Part shown: in pieces, positions 9,565 to 18,447 of the stretch | How the letters are laid out: each line of letters opens with the position of its first letter | How positions within the stretch are numbered: the first letter of the stretch is position 1 | Assembly: GCF_000334895.1 (NCBI RefSeq) | Contig: NZ_BAFM01000021.1 | Coordinates: 1 to 47,230 of the forward strand | From: Halococcus agarilyticus | GTDB lineage: Archaea; Halobacteriota; Halobacteria; Halobacteriales; Halococcaceae | Length of the DNA: 47,230 nt | Direction of reading: 5' to 3' | Made by a program: the position numbers and the translations under genes | Notes under the pieces: generated by a model | Database searches by the model: none | Seen by the model: only the letters and a program-made list of their open reading frames with translations | Told to the model about the DNA's origin: nothing

Positions 9565-10299
9565 TCAGTACCCCTCGACGTCCTCGGCCTCGTTCTTCCA
9601 GACCTTCTCTTCGCCGATGAAGCGGGGTCGGCGTTCGACGTCGAGGAAGTTGTTCACGTCCTCGCGGGCCTCCGCAGCCACTTCCCGAGTCGGATCGTAA
9701 TCCCGACTGCCCTCGCTGCCGAGGGCTTCGTGAAGATCGTCGAGCGTCTCGAAGTACAGTTCAGCGACGCCGTCGAACTCGGCGTTTTCGGGATCAGTGG
9801 GATAGACGGTCTGATAGCGAACGACGCCCTCGATGTCCTTCGCGAGCGGGGAGTGGTTTCCCTCCCAGTACTCGCGGAACTCCTCGTGGCTCATTCCCTC
9901 CTGCCGAACGAGGAACGCCGAGTGCTTGTAGAGGCCGTCGGTGTCGCCGTCGACTTCGTCCTTCCAGATCTTCTCCTCACCGATGAAGCGGGGCCGGCGT
10001 TCGACGTCGAGGAAGTTGTTCACGTCCTCGCGGGCTTTTGCAGCGACCTCGCGTGTGGGATCGTAATCCCGACTACCCTCGCTGCCGAGAGCCTCGTGGA
10101 GATCGTCGAGCGTCTCGAAATACAGCTCCGCGAGCCCATCGAACTCGGCGTTGTCGGGGTCGTTCGGATAGACGGTTTGATAGCGAACGACGCCCTCGAT
10201 GTCCTTCGCGAGCGGGGAGTGGTTTCCCTCCCAGTACTCGCGGAACTCCTCGTAGCTCATTCCCTCCTGGCGGACGAGCAGCGCGACGTGCTTGTACAT
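9565..10299 (-). CDS. Tandem EthD/dimeric alpha-beta barrel protein
   Basis: A 244-residue protein made of two nearly identical EthD-like ferredoxin-fold domains, residues 2-115 and 124-237, each starting YKH..LVRQEGMS and containing EFREYWEGNHSPLAKD. The copies differ at only nine of 114 positions. Single EthD domains usually dimerise to form a barrel, so a covalent pair would make one barrel from one chain. EthD proteins were first linked to ether degradation, but most members are uncharacterised. The ATG at 10299 gives the standard N-terminus (MYKHVALL). It sits first in an operon with the HD hydrolase. Confidence 0.85.
   Translation of the reverse strand: MYKHVALLVRQEGMSYEEFREYWEGNHSPLAKDIEGVVRYQTVYPNDPDNAEFDGLAELYFETLDDLHEALGSEGSRDYDPTREVAAKAREDVNNFLDVERRPRFIGEEKIWKDEVDGDTDGLYKHSAFLVRQEGMSHEEFREYWEGNHSPLAKDIEGVVRYQTVYPTDPENAEFDGVAELYFETLDDLHEALGSEGSRDYDPTREVAAEAREDVNNFLDVERRPRFIGEEKVWKNEAEDVEGY
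9589..10296 (-). repeat. Intragenic tandem duplication of the EthD domain
   Basis: Two 342-base units, 9955-10296 and 9589-9930, separated by 24 bases that encode the linker. They are highly similar at both DNA and protein level, indicating a recent duplication or ongoing gene conversion. Confidence 0.9.
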
Positions 10300-10451
10300 A
10301 CTCGCTCGGGCGTTCGGCGGCTCGTGTGATAAAATCACCGGGGTTCACCGAACACGAGGGCGACCGACCGTCCGGCCGTCCGAATCGATCCATCCCGGTT
10401 TGCCGAGGCAGTGGGATTTATGTGCGATCTGGCGGACTTTCCGAACGAACC

Positions 10452-11720
10452 ATGTACGAGCGAAGCTTCATGGAGGGAACGCGGGGGACCCAGGCCGTCG
10501 ACTGGGAGGAGCGCATCGACGTCAAGCGCCTCCGCGAGGAACGCTACGAAAAGACCCTGGAGCGGCTCCAGGACTCCGAGCTCGGCTCGATGCTCCTCGT
10601 ATCGGATCCCAACATCCGGTACGTCACCGGGCTCGCCATGACCGGCGGGAGCGGGGCGGACCACTACACGCTGCTCACCGAGAACGGCGACGTGGTCCAC
10701 TGGGACACCGCGGATCACGCCTCGAATCAGCGGTTCAACTGCCCGTGGCTCGACGATATTCGCTATGCGTGCCCCGGCCTCGGGAACGTCCCGCGCGCGT
10801 CGGGCCGCGACTCCGCGCGTGACTTCCTGACCGGGAAGATGGCCGAACTCGTCGAGGAGGCGATGGCGGAGTACGGCGTCGCCAAGGAGCCGATGGGACT
10901 CGACGTCGGGAGCACGGGATTGATCGACGCCTTCGAGTCGGATGGCGTCGAGGTCCGCACGAAGGAGTGCGTCGACCTGATGCACGACGCCCGGAAGGTG
11001 AAGACCACAGACGAGATCGAATGTCTCCGAATGGTCGCGGCGATCTGTGAGGCAGGATTCCAGAAAATCACCGAATCCGCCAGGCCAGGCAAACGTGAAT
11101 CGGAGGTCTGGGGCGACGCGGTGGGCGAGCTCTGGCGACACGGGGCGATGGCCCAGGGTGGGTACGTCACCAGCGGGCCGAACACGTGGCCCAAGCATCA
11201 AGCGAACACCACCGACCGGATGATGCGGCCTGGCGACATCGTCTACGCCGACTTCTACAACATCGGCTATCTGGGCTACCGGTCGTGTTACTATCGGACG
11301 TTCTCGATGGGCGAACCCACGCAAGCTCAAAAGGACGCCTACGAGACTGCGCGCGACAACCTCTACGACGTGCTCGAACGTATCGAGCCGGGCGCGACCA
11401 CCGACGAGATCGCGCAGGGATTCCCGGACATGGAGGGCGAGCACGCCGACTGGTACGACGCCGACGAACACTGGCAGATGACCACCAATCACTGGGCGCA
11501 CGGCCTCGGACTCCAGCTCTACGAAGTCCCGCTGATCTGGCGCGGACTCTCGCCGGAGCACCCGATCGAGATCGAGGAGGGGATGACGATGGCGGTCGAG
11601 ACGATGGAGCCGGCGGAGCGCCAGGGCGTCCGGGTCGAGGAGATGGTCGTCGTCCGCGAGAACGGCGTCGAGATCCTCTCGCAGTGGCCGGTCGAGGAGA
11701 TCACTCAAATCGACTACTGA
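10452..11720 (+). CDS. M24 family protein (creatinase/DddP-like) missing metal ligands
   Basis: A 422-residue pita-bread fold protein of the M24 family, which includes Xaa-Pro aminopeptidases, creatinase and the DMSP lyase DddP. It has an N-terminal creatinase-like domain (about residues 25-185) and a C-terminal catalytic domain. In that domain the metal-binding stretch reads VYADFYN...YRSCYYRTF. D267 is kept, but the positions where DddP and peptidases carry further aspartates are Y269 and C279. H350 (AHGLG), E383 and E397 are kept. A classical dinuclear peptidase is thus unlikely; a metal-free or mononuclear enzyme is possible. A TTTATG patch about 35 bases upstream may be the promoter. The ATG at 10452 is the family start. 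Confidence 0.82.
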   Translation: MYERSFMEGTRGTQAVDWEERIDVKRLREERYEKTLERLQDSELGSMLLVSDPNIRYVTGLAMTGGSGADHYTLLTENGDVVHWDTADHASNQRFNCPWLDDIRYACPGLGNVPRASGRDSARDFLTGKMAELVEEAMAEYGVAKEPMGLDVGSTGLIDAFESDGVEVRTKECVDLMHDARKVKTTDEIECLRMVAAICEAGFQKITESARPGKRESEVWGDAVGELWRHGAMAQGGYVTSGPNTWPKHQANTTDRMMRPGDIVYADFYNIGYLGYRSCYYRTFSMGEPTQAQKDAYETARDNLYDVLERIEPGATTDEIAQGFPDMEGEHADWYDADEHWQMTTNHWAHGLGLQLYEVPLIWRGLSPEHPIEIEEGMTMAVETMEPAERQGVRVEEMVVVRENGVEILSQWPVEEITQIDY

Positions 11721-12004
11721 GAACGGCTTTAGGGTTTAAGACAGGGCACATTTTTGACGGCATTGTTGTGAGATCCAACGTCGATAACCGATGTGTTCGA
11801 ACTAATCCCGACGCAAATGAGAGACCGCAGGCCACGCCCTCCCCAACCGATTCGCTTCGCTCCCGCTGGTCGCTCGCTCATCCCTCGCGCGAGTCGCGCC
11901 TTCGGCGCTCCCGCGCGCCACCGCTTTTAGTGTGTTCGGCACGAGCGGATTTCTCCTCGACGGCATAGAAACGTTTAGCAGGCTGCGCCCGACACCTATG
12001 GCAA
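11721..12004 (+). other. Intergenic with GC-rich haloarchaeal palindromic repeat
   Basis: No gene. The stretch from about 11836 to 11935 is rich in alternating CGCTCGCTC/GCGCGAG-type words and ends in CGCTTTTAG. This resembles the repeats at 35681-35914 and 37642-37905 in style, though it is not a close copy. It may act in transcription termination of the M24 gene. An AACGTTTAG patch near 11968 may be the promoter of the next gene. Confidence 0.45.
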
Positions 12005-13009
12005 ATGCAACTCGGTACTGGACTGTTCACCGGCCAGCGCCGCCCCGACGACGACCGATCGATGAGCGAGCTCTACGACGAGATCCTCACGCTCGGGCGC
12101 GCGATCGACGACGCCGGACTCGACAGCGCGTGGATCTCCGAGCACCACTTCGCCGAGGACGGCTATCTCTCGGGCACGATGCCAACCCTCGGTGCGCTCG
12201 CGGCCGCCACCTCGGACATCGAGATCGGGACGTGTATCGCGCTCGCACCGCTGTACGACGGCGTCCGTCTCGCCGAGGACGCCGCGACGGTCGATCTCCT
12301 CTCGGATGGTCGGCTCACCCTCGGGCTCGCCATCGGCTCGAACCCCGACGAGTTCGAGCAGTTCGGCGTGCCGATCGAGGAGCGCGCCGAGCGGCTCGCG
12401 GACCAAGTCGACCTCCTCCGGGCGGCGTGGTCCGAGGGCCCGCTCGACTACGATGCCGAGTTCCACGATGTCGCGCCCGACGTCACCGTGACTCCGAAAC
12501 CCGATCGCGATGTCCCGCTAATGCTCGGCGGCGCGGCGAAACCCGCAGTGCGGCGGGCCGCCCGGACCGCCGACGCGTGGTGTGCGCCCTCGAAGCTCTC
12601 GCTCACCGGGATCGAAAAGCGCGTGGAGGACATCCGGCAGGTTCGCGCCGAGGAGGACATCGACGGCGAGTTCACAGTCTATGCGCTCCAGCACGGCTGG
12701 GTCGGCGACTCGCGCGAGGAGGCGTGGGAGACGATGAAACCCGGATATTTCTACATCCAGCGCCGCTACGCCGAAATCTTCTCGGGCGAGCCGGTCGACG
12801 AACTCCCCAAGGAGCGCAAACAGGAGCTGAAGGACCAGGCGATTTTCGGCACGCCGGAGCAGGTCGCCGACGAGCTCGACCGCTACCGCGAGGCTGCCGG
12901 TGATGACGTTCACTGCGTGTTCCGTACTTACCATCCTGGTGTCGGCACCGACGCGATGGCCGAGTGTATCGAACGGCTCGGCACCGAGGTCGCGCCGAAG
13001 CTTCGCTGA
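12005..13009 (+). CDS. LLM-class flavin/F420-dependent oxidoreductase
   Basis: A 334-residue luciferase-like monooxygenase family protein with the TIM-barrel layout: an N-terminal SAWISEHHFAEDGY region, LGLAIGSNPDEF in the middle and LMLGGAAKPAVRRAARTADAW leading to the C-terminal half. In haloarchaea members of this family use FMN or F420 to reduce or oxidise small molecules; the substrate is not predictable. It lies between the M24 protein and a convergent IclR regulator, which might control it. The ATG at 12005 was preferred because it begins the characteristic MQLGTGLF strand. Confidence 0.87.
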   Translation: MQLGTGLFTGQRRPDDDRSMSELYDEILTLGRAIDDAGLDSAWISEHHFAEDGYLSGTMPTLGALAAATSDIEIGTCIALAPLYDGVRLAEDAATVDLLSDGRLTLGLAIGSNPDEFEQFGVPIEERAERLADQVDLLRAAWSEGPLDYDAEFHDVAPDVTVTPKPDRDVPLMLGGAAKPAVRRAARTADAWCAPSKLSLTGIEKRVEDIRQVRAEEDIDGEFTVYALQHGWVGDSREEAWETMKPGYFYIQRRYAEIFSGEPVDELPKERKQELKDQAIFGTPEQVADELDRYREAAGDDVHCVFRTYHPGVGTDAMAECIERLGTEVAPKLR

Positions 13010-13036
13010 AACGAGGCCAGCGGCCGTCACACAGAG

Positions 13037-13834
13037 CTACTCGGGCCGACCGCCCTCCCCGTTCGAGGCGTACCGGAGGTGGATGTGGATCTCGTCGATC
13101 GCGGCGAGCAGTTTGTCCGGCAGTTCTTCTCGAAGGAGGTCGCCTTTCACCCGGTTCGCGGGGCCGGAGATGCTGATCGCACCGACCGGATAGCCGTCGG
13201 CGTCGCGGATCGGCGCGCCGACCGCGTTCAGGCCAGTGATCGACTCGCCACGGTTGAAGGCGTAGCCACGGTCCCTGATCCCGTCGAGTTCGTCGAGCAG
13301 CTCGTCGCGCTCGGTGATCGTGTGCTCTGTCTGCTCGGGGAGGCCACAGTGATCGAGCACGTCCCGAACCTCCTCGTCGGGGAGCTGTGAGAGGATCGCC
13401 TTCCCGGCGGCGAGCTGGTGGAGATACCGTCGCTGGCCGACCCGTGCGGAGGTTTCGAGCGGGTTGTCGCCGTAGGCCTTGTAGAGGTGGACGCTGAAGC
13501 GACCGTCCTTCGCCACGAGCCAGACCTTCTCGTCGGTCTCGGCCGCGAGGCGGTCGACGAGCGGGCGGGCGGCATGGTAGAAATCGATCCGGTCGCGGGC
13601 GCGCATCCCGAAATCGAGCAGCCGGAGCCCGAGGTGGTACTCGCCGTCCGCACGGCCGATGAGGTCGTTGTTTTCGAGGGTCAGGAGGTGGCGGTGGATG
13701 GTGCTCCGGGCCATGTCGAGTTCGTCGGCGAGCTCGGCAAGGCTCATCCCTCCGTTGGACTTCAGAAGTTCGAGGATCCGGATAGAGGTCTCGGTGGTGG
13801 TTACCGGACGATTCGACCGTTCGTTGCCGGACAT
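13037..13834 (-). CDS. IclR-family transcriptional regulator
   Basis: A 265-residue regulator with an N-terminal winged helix-turn-helix (about residues 12-70, with SLAELADELDMARSTIHRHL) and a C-terminal IclR effector domain (about 85-260, ending with the AISISGPANR strand typical of the family). IclR proteins bind small catabolic intermediates and repress or activate nearby transport and degradation genes. The adjacent candidates are the sodium symporter on the same strand and the LLM oxidoreductase facing it. It is not very similar to the second IclR gene at 27566. Confidence 0.9.
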   Translation of the reverse strand: MSGNERSNRPVTTTETSIRILELLKSNGGMSLAELADELDMARSTIHRHLLTLENNDLIGRADGEYHLGLRLLDFGMRARDRIDFYHAARPLVDRLAAETDEKVWLVAKDGRFSVHLYKAYGDNPLETSARVGQRRYLHQLAAGKAILSQLPDEEVRDVLDHCGLPEQTEHTITERDELLDELDGIRDRGYAFNRGESITGLNAVGAPIRDADGYPVGAISISGPANRVKGDLLREELPDKLLAAIDEIHIHLRYASNGEGGRPE

Positions 13835-13927
13835 GTCCGGCGATATGTCGGTCCCTGTATTGGGTTTTGTGGACCACGACGGGACGATACGCCCGAACCG
13901 CAGTCGCGGAACGAGATGGTGATGATG

Positions 13928-15354
13928 TCAGTCGGCCGCTTCAGCCGTCCCGGTTCGACCGCTTCCCTCGATCCAGCGCACCACGCCGACGAACGGGATC
14001 CCGGTGAGGAGCGCGAGCCCCGCGATCACCGCCGTCGAAAGTGAGAGACCGGCGAAGTCGACGATCGACGAGTAGAACGTGAAGAGGAGGAAGAGCGGGA
14101 ACACCGTGCCGATCGCGTAGCGCCACGGGGTGGCGAGGACGCGTGCGATCGACCCCGCACCCTTCGTGAACTCCGCCACGGCCTCGTCGCCGAGCGCCCA
14201 CGCGGCGTAGATCATGAACCCGATCAGGCCGAGCGTCATGAGCTGGCTCACGAGCGGGCCGGCGACGAACGCGAACACGCCTCCGTCGAACGCGTTGATC
14301 GCGCCGGTCCCGAGGACGAGCACGAACAGACCGAGGGTGACCGGAGCACGGTCGTACCCGAACTCGTCGACGACGTACGACACCGGGATCTCGAGCATGC
14401 TGATCGAACTCGACAGCGCCGCGAACAGGACGACGAGGAAGAACGTCGCGCCGATGAACCGTCCCGCCGGGAGATCGGCGAACGCCCCGGCGATACTCAC
14501 GAACAGCGCGCCCGTGCCGCCGCCGGTCGGGCCGCCGACGACCGAGAACAGCAGCGGGAACACCACGAGCCCGGCGAGCACGCCGATCCCGAGGTTCAAG
14601 ATCGCGATGATCGAGCCGTCCGCCGGGAGCGAGCGGTCCTCGCCGAGATACGACGCGTACGTCAGCATCGTCCCGCCGCCGATCGAGAGGGTAAAGAGCG
14701 CCTGGCCCGCCGCCGCGCCGAGCACCGCCACGAAGTTGTCGGCGAGATACCCGCCGTCGAAGGAGAGATAGAACTCGTAGCCTGCAGCCGCGTTCGGCTG
14801 CTGGGACGCCCACACCGCAAGCCCAGCCAACAACACCACGACCGCGGGCATCATGACCTCGTGGTTGCCTCGATCCCCCCGCGGATGCCGGCGACGACGA
14901 TCAGTGCAGTCAGGACGAGGAACGCGGCCTGAAAGAGAAACGCCCCGAGACCGAAGTCGACGCTGCCGAAGTGGGCCTCCGGCTGGACGAAGTACGCGCC
15001 CGTGAAGCTCTCGAGGAAGTACCGGAGCACCCACCCGCCGACGACGCTGTAAAAGGAGATCAGCACGAGCGAGGTGAGGACACAGAGGCCGCCGAGTGCG
15101 GTCCAGCCGCGACCGCCCGTGAGCGATTCGAACGCACCGACCGGGTTGCGGTTCGCACGACGACCGATGACGAACGCCGCGAGCAGCCCGGGAACGCCGA
15201 CTCCGAGAACGATGAATAGATACGTGACCAGAAACGCGCTTCCGCCGTTTTCGGCCGTCAGCCACGGGAATCGCCAGATGTTACCGAGCCCCACGGCGCT
15301 GCCGACCGCCGCGAGAATGAAGCCGGCCCGTGTCGCCCAGGTGTCGCGTGTCAT
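13928..15354 (-). pseudogene. Neurotransmitter:sodium symporter family transporter, one-base frameshift
   Basis: A sodium-dependent symporter of the NSS (LeuT-like) family split between two frames. The first part begins MTRDTWATRAGFILAAVGS and carries the hallmark VGLGNIWRFPWL. It runs into a stop 168 codons on, at 14851, just after VAGIRGGIE. The second part resumes with NHEVMMPAVVV and continues through about eight more membrane segments to 13928. Restoring one C on the plus strand at 14868-14869 joins them into exactly 475 codons, the normal family length, reading IEGNHEVMM across the join. Substrates in the family are amino acids or other small zwitterions. Given the similar one-base loss at 4514, a sequencing error is as likely as real inactivation. 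Confidence 0.85.
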
Positions 15355-15549
15355 GTTGCCTCAAGCGAGAGGTACTGTCAGCAAAAGCCTTCTCGTTCCC
15401 CGATCCGGTGGTGGATCGGAGCCCACCGCGACGGCGCGATGTGGCAGCGTGGGCCGGTGCACTGATCACGGAGTGGAGTCGGCCGGAGCCGTTGCCCCGA
15501 CCGCTCGACTCACTCGTTCGACTCGAACGCCGGCCACGCCGCCTCGACC

Positions 15550-15951
15550 CGACGACCCGCCGACGAACGATCGATCGGGGTCGTAGCGCTCCTCGTAGGT
15601 GTCGTGGTACTCCATCAGCTGGAACAGAGTACCGGTGGGGTTGCGCGGCGAGACGAACAGCTCGGTGTAGATCTCGTGTTCCACCGCGAGCACGATCCCG
15701 ATCCCCAGTCGGCGCTGGTCGCCGTACGCGGGCGTCTCGACGCGCTCGTCGGCGTGACTCGCGAGGCCGATCCGATCGAGCACCTCGTCGGTGTGCGCCG
15801 AAACGTCCCCGAACGAGTTCTTGTCGCGGAACATCGCATCGCGTCCGGAGATGTCGTCGTCGAAGATCGACTGGGCAGCGAGCCGGACGTTCTCTCTGAC
15901 TGCGAGACCGCCGAAGACGTTCGTGATCTGGAACGACCGGCCGAGGCCGCG
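15550..15951 (-). pseudogene. Chimeric remnant: LivG-type ATPase fragment joined to VOC-protein tail
   Basis: One open frame contains two unrelated fragments. From 15951 to about 15676 it matches the middle of a branched-chain amino acid ABC ATPase (LivG): RGLGRSFQITNVFGGLAVRE, then AYGDQRRLGIGIVLA, the start of the signature region. There is no Walker A, Walker B or DEPT motif. At about 15675 it switches to HEIYTELFVSPRNPTGTLFQ and LMEYHDTYEERYD, like the C-terminus of a VOC/methylmalonyl-CoA-epimerase-type protein. Neither fragment could function. The join sits exactly where the LivG sequence would continue, which points to an illegitimate deletion between two former genes. Confidence 0.65.
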
Positions 15952-16189
15952 GGACTGATTCTCACTACGCAATAAACCCTTCGACCATGAGGAAGTCACA
16001 CGGGAACCGACAGCGACGACGAGTCGGCGACTGAGAGTGTTGTCGCGGTGTCCCGCAACTCCGTCTACGTCCTCGAAGGCCGTGTTCGTCAGCCGACGGC
16101 GGCGGTAGCTCTCACACCGTGAATCCGGGACCGATCGAGACGAAGGCGAAGGGTCGGTCGTCCCGGTTTCGAGAGGGACGCGAGAACGG

Positions 16190-16573
16190 CTATCCCGTCT
16201 TGTACACACCCCGAACGTCGGCCACGGGCGTTTCGTCCGCCGCCGTCACGGCCACGTCGACCACGCCGACGTCGCCACCCTCGCGAACCACGTCCGCCTC
16301 GGCGTGGAGATCGCCGGTGCCGGCTTCGAGGTAGTCGATCCGCATGTCGATCGTCGGCACGGGTTGATCGACGAGCGAGACCAGCGCCGCACCGCCGACC
16401 GTGTCGGCGAGCGTGAACGTGACGCCGCCGTGGGCCATCATTCGGTCCTGGTTCCACGACAGCTCCTCGCGCATCGGGATGTGGCCTTCGGCGTGACCGT
16501 CCGCCGCCGCGGTCACCTCGACGCCGAGCAGATCGGCGAACGGCATCCCCTCGAAGAACGCTTCGATGTCCAT
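16190..16573 (-). CDS. PaaI-family hotdog thioesterase
   Basis: A 127-residue single hotdog-fold protein. The motif HGGVTFTLADTVGGAALV (from residue 48) is the PaaI/YbdB-type active-site helix region, with N41 and D57 in the positions usually involved in catalysis. It would hydrolyse acyl- or aryl-CoA thioesters. It stands alone, with gene debris downstream and a 540-base gap upstream. The length matches the family. Confidence 0.87.
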   Translation of the reverse strand: MDIEAFFEGMPFADLLGVEVTAAADGHAEGHIPMREELSWNQDRMMAHGGVTFTLADTVGGAALVSLVDQPVPTIDMRIDYLEAGTGDLHAEADVVREGGDVGVVDVAVTAADETPVADVRGVYKTG

Positions 16574-17114
16574 CTCTGATCGCCGGTTCGGCGGTCGGCT
16601 ATTAAAGAATACCGGAGACCACGCCGCCCGATTCGAATCGGCGCGTCGGTCGCGTGCGGTCGTCTCGGCGCTCGGGCGAACTCCGAGCCGGTTCCGGTCG
16701 AAGAACGATCACAAGATCAAAATAATCTGCCGATCTTACGCATCGACCGCTCCCGAACGGCGAGGTTCAGGAGTCACGACCGAAACGGACCCGCGGCTCC
16801 TGGAGAGGCTTCGATTTGGGGCCTGATTCGGCTCTCGACGACCGATTGAACCCGAACGACATCAGCGGCTGCCGTCGGTCGGGTCGAGATACCGTCGACC
16901 GAGCGGGGATCGCGATCGTCAATCGAACGGATCGACGCGAAAGGTGGCTGAAAGGCAGTTTCACCGACGTTCTCGGGTGAAATTGGCGATCGGCCGATCG
17001 GGCGACGTTCAGTAACGATTCCCTGACATGACTGGCGAAGGTTTGGGCAATCACTTCTCAATCAAATCGGGGTGGCTGCTGTCGTCGATCTCGTCCCGCT
17101 CGGTGGCTCGTGGT
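16574..17114. other. Intergenic, no supported gene
   Basis: About 540 bases between the thioesterase and the Nudix-eIF2B gene. Open frames here give low-complexity Arg/Ser-rich products with no motif. The base composition is a little lower in GC than the flanking genes around 16690-16760, which may be promoter DNA or worn gene remnant. Confidence 0.4.
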
Positions 17115-18377
17115 TCACGACCACGCCGCGAACTCGCGCAACTCCGCCGCCATCTCGGCGACGTCGTTCCGTCCGAGATGCCCGTTCTCGGTGACGACGG
17201 TCACGTGCTCGGCCGGCGTTCGGTCGAACGTCGGGTTCGTTACGGTGAGATCGGCGTCGCCGTCGTAGACCTGATCCCGATCGCCATCCGCGAACTCGGG
17301 CTCTGGCTCTGGATCGGTGCTGATCTTGTCGCTCGCGGCGACGACGTACACCGGCACGTTCTCGTGGGCGGCGGCGACAGCGACGGCCCGCGTTCCGACC
17401 TTGTTCAGCACGCTGCCGTCGGCGAACACGGTGTCAGCACCGGCGACCACGGCGTCGACTGCGCGCTCCGCGAGGAGGTGGGCGGCCGCCGCGTCGATCG
17501 CGAGCGTCACAGGACGGTCGTCCGCGAGTTCCTCCGCGACGCCGACTCCCTCGCATGCGGGTCGCGACTCACAGACGAGCACTTCGTCGATCGTCGCCCG
17601 GTGGAGCGCGTCGAGTGCCGTCCCCGAGCGTGAGAGCGTCAGTACCGTGCCGTCGAGTCGCGCGGCCGCCTCGCGTGCGGCCGCCTCGTCAGCCTCGAAC
17701 GCGCGGTCGATCCCCGCAGTTGCGGTGCGCTCGACTGCTTCAGGGTTCCGGTCGTCGTTCGCCACGGCCATCGTGCGGTTGATCCGGTTCGCGACGACCG
17801 TCATGCTCGCTCGCGCCGTGCGAAGGGTCTCGGCGAGAGTCACCAGATCGCTCCAGTCACCGTCCTCATCCTCGCCGGCGGCCGATGCCGCGAGCACGCC
17901 GGCACGATCCCGGAGCACCTCCAGCGCGCGCACCGAGAGCCACGCCGAGCCGTGGTCGGTGTCTGCCTCGATCGTTTCGACCGTCGGCGCGACGCGCTCG
18001 TAGGCCGTCCAGAGGTCGGGAACCGTCTCGCGCCGACCGATTTCCGTCGGCGGGACCCACTCGAAGGCAGCCGTCTCGTAGTTCGGTTCGACTGCGCGCG
18101 ACTCGCAGTCGAACAGGTACGGGTGAATCTTCCACCGTGTATCGAGGTCGTCGTCCGTCACCGTGAACGACTTGCCCGCGCGGACGAACGAGATAGCATC
18201 GTCGAGCCCCGTCTCCTCCGCGATCTCCTCGCGCGCGGCCCCGTCGGGATCACCCTCGGCGTGACCCGCGACCGCGCCCCACCGACCGGCGTACGAGCCG
18301 ACCTCGTCGCTGCGGTGGAGCAGGAGAACTTCGCCACGATTCCGGAGAAAACAGGTAACGACGTGGGTTTCGTTCAT
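17115..18377 (-). CDS. Nudix domain fused to eIF2B/R15P-isomerase-like domain
   Basis: A 420-residue two-domain protein. Residues 1 to about 135 are a Nudix hydrolase with the box AREEIAEETGLD (preceded by GHAEGDPDGA, shorter than the textbook motif). Residues about 150-420 match the eIF2B alpha/beta/delta-like superfamily, with AIDAAAAHLLAERAVDAVVA, GADTVFADGSVLNKVGT and a typical C-terminus (AEHVTVVTENG). The latter superfamily includes archaeal ribose-1,5-bisphosphate isomerase and methylthioribose-1-phosphate isomerase. A joint role in clearing a nucleotide- or sugar-diphosphate metabolite is plausible but inferred. The ATG at 18377 starts the Nudix strand MNETHVVTCFL. It diverges from the phosphoesterase gene with 70 bases between. 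Confidence 0.85.
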   Translation of the reverse strand: MNETHVVTCFLRNRGEVLLLHRSDEVGSYAGRWGAVAGHAEGDPDGAAREEIAEETGLDDAISFVRAGKSFTVTDDDLDTRWKIHPYLFDCESRAVEPNYETAAFEWVPPTEIGRRETVPDLWTAYERVAPTVETIEADTDHGSAWLSVRALEVLRDRAGVLAASAAGEDEDGDWSDLVTLAETLRTARASMTVVANRINRTMAVANDDRNPEAVERTATAGIDRAFEADEAAAREAAARLDGTVLTLSRSGTALDALHRATIDEVLVCESRPACEGVGVAEELADDRPVTLAIDAAAAHLLAERAVDAVVAGADTVFADGSVLNKVGTRAVAVAAAHENVPVYVVAASDKISTDPEPEPEFADGDRDQVYDGDADLTVTNPTFDRTPAEHVTVVTENGHLGRNDVAEMAAELREFAAWS

Positions 18378-18447
18378 GGGTCTCCTACTCGTCGGCGGCG
18401 TTTGAACCTGGTGTAGGATTCTTGGGGCCAGGCAACGAAGCGGTGGC

